64,000 nucleotides of DNA. Origin: Limnochorda sp. L945t. Lineage in GTDB: Bacteria; Bacillota; Limnochordia; Limnochordales; Geochordaceae. The stretch lies in the NCBI RefSeq assembly GCF_035593305.1, contig NZ_CP141615.1, forward strand, positions 558,001 to 622,000, read 5' to 3'. The translations under genes were made by a program, and so were the position numbers. Shown in pieces: positions 58,056 through 64,000 of the stretch. Positions within the stretch are counted from its first letter, which is position 1; each line of letters starts with the position of its first letter. The notes under the pieces were generated by a model, which ran no database searches, was not told the DNA's origin, and saw only the letters and a list, made by a program, of their open reading frames with translations.

Positions 58056-59516
58056 TTACCCCTCCGTCCCGCTGTGGACGGGGTCGAGCCGGTCGACCAC
58101 GTCGTAGTCGAACCGCACTTCCTGCCACGTTTCGAGCGCGAGCTGCAGCTCCGGGGAGCGGCGAGCCGCTTGCTTCAAGATGGCCGGCCCTTCTCGGAGC
58201 AGGTCGCGGCCGGCGTTGCGGGCCTGCACCACCGCTTCCAGCGCGACGCGGTTGGCGGTGGCGCCGGCAGCGCTCCCCCACGGGTGGCCAAGGGTGCCCC
58301 CGCCGAACTGGAGCACCGCGTCATCCCCGAAGAGGTGGACGAGCTCCGGCATGTGCCAGACGTGGATGCCACCGGACGCAACAGGCATGACCGGGGCGAG
58401 CGACGCCCACGGCTGGTCGAAGTAGATGCCCCTCGACCGGTCTTGCGGCACGTCGTCGAGCCGCAGCAAATCGTTGACCCCGAGCGTCGACTGCCGGTCG
58501 CCCTCGAGCTTGCCGACCACGGTGCCGTTGTGGAGGTGGTCGCACCCCGCCATCCGGGCCCACTTGGCCAGTACCCGCCAGTGGATGCCGTGGTCGCGCT
58601 GGCGGTCGATCACGGCGTGCATCGCCCGGTGGCAGTGGAGGAGCACGCCGTGTTTGCGGCACCAGTGGGAGAGGGACGTATGGGCCGCGAAGCCGGCGGT
58701 GAGGAAGTCGACCATGATGATCCGCGACCCGAGCTCCCGGGCCGTCTCCGCCCGCTCGATCATCTGTTCGAACGTGGGCGCCGTGACGTTGAGGTAGTGG
58801 CCCTTGCGCTCACCGGTCTCGGATTCGGCCTTGTGGACCGCTTCCATGACGAAGAGGAAACGGTCCCTCCACCGCATGAACGGTTGGGAGTTGACGTTTT
58901 CGTCGTCCTTGGTGAAATCGAGACCTCCGCGCAGCGACTCATAGACGGCTCGCCCGTAGTTCTTGGCGGAGAGGCCCAGCTTGGGCTTGATGGTCCCGCC
59001 GAGCAGCGGCCGCCCGTACTTGTTGAGGCGGTCTCGCTCCACCACGATGCCGTGGGGAGGTCCCTGGAACGTCTTGAGGTACGCGACCGGCACCCGGACA
59101 TCCTCCAGGCGTAGCGCCCGGATGGCCTTGAACCCGAAGACGTTGCCGACGATGGAGGACATCATGTTGACCACGGACCCCTCCTCGAAGAGGTCCATGG
59201 GATAGGCGATGGAGGCGATGAACTGGTCGTCCCGCCCCGGCACCGGCTCGATACGGTAACAGCGGGCCGAATAGCGGCTCAAATCGGTGAGGTGATCGGT
59301 CCAGACCGTCGTCCACGTCCCGGACGAGGACTCCGCCGCGACCGATGCCGCGGCCTCTTCGAACGACACGCCCGGCTGCGGCGTCACCCGAAAGGCGCAC
59401 AGCACGTCCGTCTCGGCCGGGACGTAATCCGGATCATAGTAGTAGCGGGTCGCGTCGCTGTAATCCTTGACCCCGGCGTCGAACAGACGGCTTACCTGCC
59501 CGTTGGTCTCTCCCAT
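58056..59516 (-). CDS. rbcL: RuBisCO large subunit, form I (green-type)
   Basis: 486 residues. Catalytic lysine region [20 protein letters not shown], carbamylated lysine [42 protein letters not shown]-like [35 protein letters not shown] and [20 protein letters not shown] are all present, so it should be active. The sequence is closer to green (IA/IB) than red (IC/ID) enzymes by these blocks, with a slightly extended N-terminus. Starts at ATG 59516, ten bases after GGAGG. It fixes CO2 onto ribulose bisphosphate; CO2 may come from the formate dehydrogenases on both sides. Confidence 0.96.
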   Translation of the reverse strand: MGETNGQVSRLFDAGVKDYSDATRYYYDPDYVPAETDVLCAFRVTPQPGVSFEEAAASVAAESSSGTWTTVWTDHLTDLSRYSARCYRIEPVPGRDDQFIASIAYPMDLFEEGSVVNMMSSIVGNVFGFKAIRALRLEDVRVPVAYLKTFQGPPHGIVVERDRLNKYGRPLLGGTIKPKLGLSAKNYGRAVYESLRGGLDFTKDDENVNSQPFMRWRDRFLFVMEAVHKAESETGERKGHYLNVTAPTFEQMIERAETARELGSRIIMVDFLTAGFAAHTSLSHWCRKHGVLLHCHRAMHAVIDRQRDHGIHWRVLAKWARMAGCDHLHNGTVVGKLEGDRQSTLGVNDLLRLDDVPQDRSRGIYFDQPWASLAPVMPVASGGIHVWHMPELVHLFGDDAVLQFGGGTLGHPWGSAAGATANRVALEAVVQARNAGRDLLREGPAILKQAARRSPELQLALETWQEVRFDYDVVDRLDPVHSGTEG

Positions 59517-59549
59517 CTCCTCGGTCGCCTCCCGCCGTCGTCGTCTCCC

Positions 59550-59618
59550 AGCGTAGCGGGTCGACCGCCGGGCTTCCACCATGCTGTCCCGAACGGTAAA
59601 GACCCCGTCCCGAACGGT
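59550..59618 (-). promoter_or_regulatory. rbcL promoter with perfect LytTR-type direct repeat
   Basis: Reverse strand: ACCGTTCGG (59610-59618), 12-base spacer, an identical ACCGTTCGG (59589-59597), 10-base gap, weak -35 TGGAAG (59573-59578), 17-base spacer, -10 TACGCT (59550-59555). Two identical 9-mers 21 bases apart are the classic site for LytTR regulators (AgrA/ComE type), and the poor -35 fits an activator-dependent promoter. The regulator gene is adjacent. Confidence 0.7.
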
Positions 59619-59638
59619 CGGCGATCGGGGATGCGCGG

Positions 59639-60361
59639 CTACAGCCCGAAGATCTCCCGGACCAGCCGGGCCGACGAACGGCTCACCGGCACCTCGCTGT
59701 TGCCCCGGTCGTCCATGCGCAGGATGTAGGTGCCCGCGAAGAAAGGGTGGACTTCGAGGACGTGTTCGGGGTTGACGAGGTAGGCCCGGTGCACCCGCAC
59801 GAAACCCTGCGGCGCCAGCCGGTCGGCCAGTTCGGCGAGGGAGGCGCGGCTGGCCCACTCGGCGTCGAAGGTGCGGACGTAGACCGTGTGTCCCCGCACG
59901 TGGATGAACCGGATGTCCGCCACCCGCACGAGACGCGTGTGCCCTTCCTGTTCGACGGGGAGCCGGTCGTGGGCCACCCGGGCGAGGCCGTTTTCCCGGC
60001 GGCGGTCCAGCAACCGCCCCAGCGTGAGCCGCAGGCGCGCCTCGGAGACGGGCTTGAGCAGGTAATCCCTGGCGCCGACCTCGAAGGCAGCCAGGGCGTG
60101 CTCGTCGTAGGCCGTGACGAAGATGACCGGCGGAGGATCGGGCAGACGGTTGATGACCTGCATCGCCTCCAGCCCCGAGACGCCCGGCATCCGGATGTCG
60201 AGGAAGACGAGGTCGTAACGCTTCTCCTGCAGCCGGGCCAGCGCGTCCACCATGGTGCCGGCCTCGTCCAGGGTGTCGACGGGCGTCACCTGCTGCAGGA
60301 GATGGGCCAGCTCCAGCCGGGCCGGTTGCTCGTCGTCCACGATGAGGGCGGACAAACCCAC
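59639..60361 (-). CDS. LytTR-family response regulator
   Basis: 240 residues. Receiver domain (about 1-120) with the acidic pair in [14 protein letters not shown], phospho-acceptor Asp in [15 protein letters not shown], Thr in [14 protein letters not shown], and Lys in [12 protein letters not shown]. The C-terminal LytTR DNA-binding domain runs from about 145, with [20 protein letters not shown] and [21 protein letters not shown] at 60361, after AAGGGGG; a GTG at 60373 is possible. Phosphorylated by the upstream LytS-like kinase. It sits directly upstream of rbcL, whose promoter has LytTR-type boxes, so it is the likely regulator of the Calvin-cycle genes. Confidence 0.92.
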   Translation of the reverse strand: MGLSALIVDDEQPARLELAHLLQQVTPVDTLDEAGTMVDALARLQEKRYDLVFLDIRMPGVSGLEAMQVINRLPDPPPVIFVTAYDEHALAAFEVGARDYLLKPVSEARLRLTLGRLLDRRRENGLARVAHDRLPVEQEGHTRLVRVADIRFIHVRGHTVYVRTFDAEWASRASLAELADRLAPQGFVRVHRAYLVNPEHVLEVHPFFAGTYILRMDDRGNSEVPVSRSSARLVREIFGL

Positions 60362-60383
60362 GGACGACCACACCCCCTTGCGT

Positions 60384-61499
60384 CTACGTGCGGGCCAGGG
60401 CCTGCGGCCTGGCCGGGGTCGACGGGATCCAAAACTCTACGGTGGTGCCCTCGCCCACCAGGCTGTGGATGCGCAGCCCGCTTCCGGGCCCGAAGAAGCT
60501 CTTGAGCCTCGCGTCCACGTTGCTGAGCCCCATCCCGAGGCCCGTGCCGTAACCCCGCTCCAGGATATAGGGGAGCCGGTCGGCGGGGATGCCGGCCCCG
60601 TTGTCCTCCACCCGGATGCGATAGCCGCCCCGCTCCGAGAACGCGACGATCCGTACCCGTCCGGGGCGGGGGCACGGCTCGATCCCGTGGATGATGGCGT
60701 TTTCGACCAGCGGCTGGATGACCAGGACGGGCAGGACGGCCCGCCTGGCCTGGGGGTCCATGTCCCACTCCACCGTGAGCCGCTGGCCGAGGCGCGCCTC
60801 CTCGAACGCCAGGTACTGCTGCACGTACAGCACTTCGTCCTCGAGGGTCGCGACCTCGCCGTGCTGGGCCAGGGTCTCCCGGAAGAACTCCGCGAAGCGG
60901 ATGACCAGAGTGTGGGCCCGCTGCGGGTCCACGCGGATGAGGGCCGCGATGGTATTGAGGGTGTTGAACAGGAAATGGGGCGAGATCTGGGCACGCAGGG
61001 CTTCGAGCTCGGCCTGGGTCACCCGGGCGGCCCGGGCATCGAGCTCGGCCAGCTCCAGGTAGACGCTGAAGAGGCGGGCCACGGCGCGGGCGGCCCGCAC
61101 CTTGCTCTGCCCCATGCGGCGGGGGCGCGCCTGGTAAAGCTTGACGGCGCCCACCACCCGTCCCTGTACGCGCAAAGGGAGCACCAGGGCCGACCCCAGC
61201 GGGCAGGAAGGGACGCTGCATCCGATGGCCTCGCGGGTGGCGGCCAGAGCCGGCCTGCCGGTCGCGAGGGCCCGGCGGGTGAGCCTGGTGCCGATGGGAT
61301 CGCCGGCGCGGTGATGGTCGGCGCCGGCGCCCTCGAAGGCGAGCACGGCCTCCGTGTCGACCACGGCCGCCGCATCCACGTGCAGGCGGTTGCGCAGGAG
61401 TCGCGCCGCCTTGGCCGCCGACTGGGGGGTCAGGCCACCCCTGAGCAGCGGCAGCGCCTGCAGCAGAAGCTCCAGCGCGTCGGTCTGGGACCGGCCCAC
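60384..61499 (-). CDS. LytS-type sensor histidine kinase with N-terminal GAF domain
   Basis: 371 residues. GAF-like sensor at about 40-190 (FEGAGADHHRAGDPIGTRL, IGCSVPSCPLGSALVLPL), then the LytS family kinase region LRAQISPHFLFNTLNTIAAL with the phospho-histidine, and the ATP domain LVIQPLVENAIIHGI, VEDNGAGIPADRL and GMGLSNVDARLKSFFG. There is no membrane segment, so it probably senses a soluble signal such as a redox state or metabolite; two cysteines in CSVPSC could be part of the sensor. GTG start at 61499 is just after the predicted promoter and GGGCGGGGG. Confidence 0.9.
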   Translation of the reverse strand: MGRSQTDALELLLQALPLLRGGLTPQSAAKAARLLRNRLHVDAAAVVDTEAVLAFEGAGADHHRAGDPIGTRLTRRALATGRPALAATREAIGCSVPSCPLGSALVLPLRVQGRVVGAVKLYQARPRRMGQSKVRAARAVARLFSVYLELAELDARAARVTQAELEALRAQISPHFLFNTLNTIAALIRVDPQRAHTLVIRFAEFFRETLAQHGEVATLEDEVLYVQQYLAFEEARLGQRLTVEWDMDPQARRAVLPVLVIQPLVENAIIHGIEPCPRPGRVRIVAFSERGGYRIRVEDNGAGIPADRLPYILERGYGTGLGMGLSNVDARLKSFFGPGSGLRIHSLVGEGTTVEFWIPSTPARPQALART

Positions 61500-61538
61500 G
61501 CCCGGCTCGTACCCCCGCCCGGTGGGTTTTCCAGGGAG

Positions 61539-61566
61539 CGTATAGCAATCGTGGGCACAATGGCAA
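61539..61566 (-). promoter_or_regulatory. Promoter of the lytS/lytTR operon
   Basis: Reverse strand TTGCCA (61561-61566), 16-base spacer, TATACG (61539-61544). The start point lies about 30 bases before the chosen GTG. Confidence 0.5.
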
Positions 61567-61624
61567 GCCGCAAAAGTTGCCGCCCACGGACGGTCCAGGG
61601 GCAGGTCCTCTCGCCCGGAAACCG

Positions 61625-61630
61625 TATAAT
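61625..61630 (+). promoter_or_regulatory. Candidate -10 of the second formate dehydrogenase operon
   Basis: A perfect TATAAT, 62 bases before the GTG at 61692, divergent from the kinase promoter. No good -35 at the right distance, so an activator may be needed. Confidence 0.4.
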
Positions 61631-61691
61631 GCTCAGAGTAGTGATGACGATGTCTCCCTTTCTTTCTCCGCCGGATGGGAGGCGGTCGACG

Positions 61692-63620
61692 GTGGCGACG
61701 GCAGCAGGAGCGGTCTTCCCCATGGGACAGCGGTTGCTCGCCCCGCTCGTGCGGCGCAACGGGCACCTGGTGCGGGCCGGATGGGACGAGGCGATCGAGG
61801 TGGTGGCCGGCGCCCTTTCCCGCGTGCGGCAACGTTACGGCGGGGAGGCGTTCGGCTTTTTCAGTTCGTCCAAGGCGACCAACGAGCTCAATTACCTGGC
61901 AGGGAAGTTCACCCGCCAGGTGATGGGTTCCAACAACGTCGACAGCTGTAACCGCACCTGACACGCTCCGAGCGTCGCCGGTCTGGCGACCGTCTTCGGA
62001 GCTGGAGGCGGTACCAACTCGTACCGCGAGATGGAGGATACGGACGTCCTGCTCCTCTGGGGTTCCAATGCCCGGGAGACGCACCCGGTCATGTTCTTGC
62101 ACATGCTCCAAGGGGTGCGCCGGGGAACGCGCCTGTTCGTCATCGACCCGAGGAGGACGGCCAGCGTCGCGTACGCCCACCGGTGGCTGCCCGTCCGGGT
62201 GGGCGCCGACGTCGCGCTGGCCAACGCCATGGGCCGGGTCATCATCGAAGAGGACCTGGCCCACCGCGAGTTCATCGAGGCGGCGACCGACGGCTTCGAG
62301 GCGTACCGCCGCTCGGTCGAGCCGTACACCCTGGAGCGGGCGGAGGCGATCACGGGCGTGCCGGCGGCGCTCATCCGGGAGACGGCCATCGCCTACGCCA
62401 CCGCGCCGCGGGCGATGATCGCCTGGACGCTCGGCATCACCGAGCACCACAACGCCACCGACAACGTCTTCGCCCTCATCGACCTGGCGCTTCTCACCGG
62501 CCACGTCGGGCGCTACGGCTCCGGCCTCAACCCCTTACGCGGCCAGAACAACGTGCAGGGCGGAGGCGACATGGGCGCCCTGCCCAACCGCCTGCCGGGG
62601 TTTCAGGATCTCACGGATCCCGCCGTGCGGCAGCGCTTCGAGCAGGCGTGGGGCTGCACCATCCCGCCGGAGCCCGGGCTGCACCAGACGGCCATGCTGG
62701 AGGCCATGGAAAAAGGGGTCATCCGGGCCATGTACGTGGTCGGCGAAAACCCGGTGCGCTCCGAGGCCAACGGCGAGCGGGTGAGGCGGCTGTTCGAAGA
62801 GCTGGACTTTCTCGTCGTGCAGGACATCTTCCTGACGGCCACCGGGGAGCTGGCCGACGTGGTGCTGCCGGCGGCGGTCGGATGGTGCGAGACGGAAGGG
62901 ACCGTCACCTCGAGCGAACGCCGCGTCCGGCGGGTGCGAAAGGCGCTCGATCCTCCCGGCGAGGCCCGCGACGACATCGAGATCCTGCAGATGGTGGCCC
63001 GGCGGATGGGCTTCGACTGGCACTACGCCGGCGCCGAGGATGTCTGGAACGAACTGCGCAGCCTCTCGCCCATCCACCGCGGCATGAGCTACCGGCGGCT
63101 GGAGGCGATGAACGGCCTGCAGTGGCCGTGTCCCTCGGAAGACCACCCGGGGGAGACGTTCCTGCACGCTCGCCTCTGGAAACGCCCGGTCGAGGGGCCC
63201 CGGGCGCGGTTCATGCCGGTCGAGTGGGCGCCGCCGGTCGAACGACCCGACGCCGGCTACCCGTTCCTGCTCACCACGGGGCGGAGGCTCGAACAGTTCA
63301 ATACAGGCGTGCAGACGGCCCGGTATGCCGTTCCGTGGGGCCATGAGGAGCGGCTGTTGATCCATCCCGACGACGCGGCCCGCCTCGGCGTGAGCGACGG
63401 GCAGTGGGTGCGGGTCTGTTCCCGCAGGGGCGAGGTGAACGTGCGGGCGGCGCTGAGCCGGGTGGTGCAGCCCGGCCTCGTCTTCCTGACGTTGCACTCG
63501 CCCGAACAGGTGGCTACCAACCGCTTGACCATCGACGCCACGGACCCGAAGGCGGGGACCGCGGAGTTCAAGGCGACGGCGGTCTGCATCGAGCCCGTGC
63601 GGGAGGAGGTGGGGGCGTGA
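61692..63620 (+). CDS. Formate dehydrogenase alpha-like subunit, selenocysteine-containing, lacking N-terminal [4Fe-4S] domain
   Basis: 642 residues reading UGA at 61959-61961 (residue 90) as selenocysteine, in NNVDSCNRT then HAPSVAGLATVFGAGGGT. The molybdopterin domain follows (LLWGSNARETHPVMFLHML, LNPLRGQNNVQGGGDMGALP, YVVGENPVRSEA) and the C-terminal molydopterin-binding domain FLLTTGRRLEQFNTGVQTAR. The protein begins MATAAGAVFPMGQRLLAPLV at a GTG with GGGAGG nine bases upstream; the CxxCxxxC iron-sulphur segment of FdhF/FdhA is absent and not found in other frames upstream. Overlaps a NuoE-like gene by four bases (GTGA), suggesting an NAD-linked cytoplasmic complex. Confidence 0.88.
61959..61990 (+). 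promoter_or_regulatory. UGA selenocysteine codon and bacterial SECIS hairpin, formate dehydrogenase 2
   Basis: UGA at 61959-61961, then 12 bases later the perfect 6-bp stem GUCGCC/GGCGAC (61974-61979, 61985-61990) with loop GGUCU. The same GGUCU loop is present in the E. coli fdhF SECIS. Confidence 0.92.
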
Positions 63621-64000
63621 GCCAGGGCCCGGTCGCGCCGGCGCCGGGGAGAGGAGTAGACCTCTCCCGGCTGGAGCGGATGCCCGACCCGGAGCCGGAT
63701 GAGGCCGTGGCGCTCCAGGAGGTGTGGCGCGAGGTGGCTCCGGAGAGCCGCAGGGGCCGCCGCGATTTGCTGCTGCCGGCGCTGCAGGCGCTCCAGCGCG
63801 CCAGGGGGTGGGTCTCGTATCCGGCCCTGGCGGCGGTGTGCCGGGAGCTCGGCGTGCCGCTTGCGGACGCCTACGGCGTTGCTGCCTTTTACGCGCTGCT
63901 TCGCACCGAGCCTGGCCCGCGGCACATCGTCCACCTGTGCGACGACGTGGCGTGCATGCGCCGGGGGGCGGACCGGCTGGCCGCCCGCTTGCGCGAGCGC
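63617..64000 (+). CDS. NuoE-like [2Fe-2S] subunit (24-kDa type), 3' end outside window
   Basis: 128 codons are present, no stop before the window end. LLLPALQALQRARGWVSYPA, ADAYGVAAFYALLRTEPGPR and IVHLCDDVACMRRGADRLA are the NuoE/HoxE/FdsG pattern, with the first two of the four [2Fe-2S] cysteines at CDDVAC. The GTG overlaps the dehydrogenase stop and follows GGGAGGAGG by seven bases. It should pass electrons between the formate dehydrogenase and a NuoF-like NAD(H) subunit, which would be expected just beyond the window. Confidence 0.88.
   Translation, partial: MSQGPVAPAPGRGVDLSRLERMPDPEPDEAVALQEVWREVAPESRRGRRDLLLPALQALQRARGWVSYPALAAVCRELGVPLADAYGVAAFYALLRTEPGPRHIVHLCDDVACMRRGADRLAARLRER

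Noticed and set aside
58074-59114. 346-codon + strand frame opposite rbcL
   Set aside because: Shadow of rbcL, which is unmistakable on the reverse strand.
61600-61629. LytTR box upstream of the second formate dehydrogenase
   Set aside because: ACCGTATAA at 61621 matches half of the consensus, but the sequence 21 bases upstream does not match.

Overview
The window is very GC-rich, gene-dense bacterial DNA. Two signals point to a spore-forming Firmicute: a YtfI/YtfJ (GerW-type) sporulation pair and an extracellular M6 (immune-inhibitor-A type) protease. At the same time several proteins look like outer-membrane beta-barrels (three end in a C-terminal phenylalanine, and there is a PorV-like protein). 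That combination suggests a diderm, high-GC Firmicute lineage such as the Limnochordia; this placement is an inference from gene content, not from a marker gene. No tRNA, rRNA, insertion sequence or CRISPR array was seen.

Layout: 1-6.8 kb, end of a chemoreceptor and a branched-chain amino-acid type (Liv) ABC transporter whose substrate-binding gene is inverted between permease and ATPase genes. 6.8-16.2 kb, reverse strand: a GNAT/membrane fusion, a large metalloprotease-propeller-barrel protein, and a Dpp-type peptide importer (no ATPase genes) with isoaspartyl dipeptidase. 16.6-20.4 kb: LD-carboxypeptidase and a TPP-riboswitch operon (methyltransferase, AIR-synthase-like protein, ThiE). 20.5-24.4 kb: LysM protein, HAD phosphatase, and an ECF sigma/anti-sigma/YtfI/YtfJ operon. 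24.5-30.9 kb: a complete second Liv transporter followed by PxpA (LamB/YcsF) and a DUF1445 hydro-lyase. 30.9-36.9 kb: alpha/beta hydrolase, YhaN/YhaO-like (SbcCD-like) pair and an RDD protein. 37.1-41.0 kb: alpha-galactosidase MelA, a sugar isomerase, a Gfo/Idh/MocA oxidoreductase and a small beta-barrel protein.

41.0-46.6 kb holds a membrane formate dehydrogenase operon (alpha with UGA selenocysteine and an apparent frameshift, beta, gamma, FdhE). 46.7-56.0 kb holds three reverse-strand genes that together resemble a minimal type IX-like secretion set: a 1677-residue SprA-like barrel with an inserted propeller, a PorV-like barrel, and an M6 protease with a FlgD/type-IX-like C-terminal domain. 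56.4-59.5 kb is a Calvin cycle module (phosphoribulokinase, RbcS, green-type form I RbcL). 59.6-61.5 kb is a LytS/LytTR two-component system. 61.7-64 kb starts a second, soluble-type selenocysteine formate dehydrogenase with a NuoE-like subunit cut by the window end.

How it fits: formate oxidised by the two dehydrogenases could give reducing power and CO2, with CO2 fixed by RuBisCO/PRK. The rbcL and prk promoters each carry a pair of 9-bp direct repeats spaced 12 bp, the classical LytTR binding architecture, at the same distance from the predicted -35 hexamer; so the neighbouring LytS/LytTR pair probably controls carbon fixation. That link and the type IX-like cassette are the most notable observations here.
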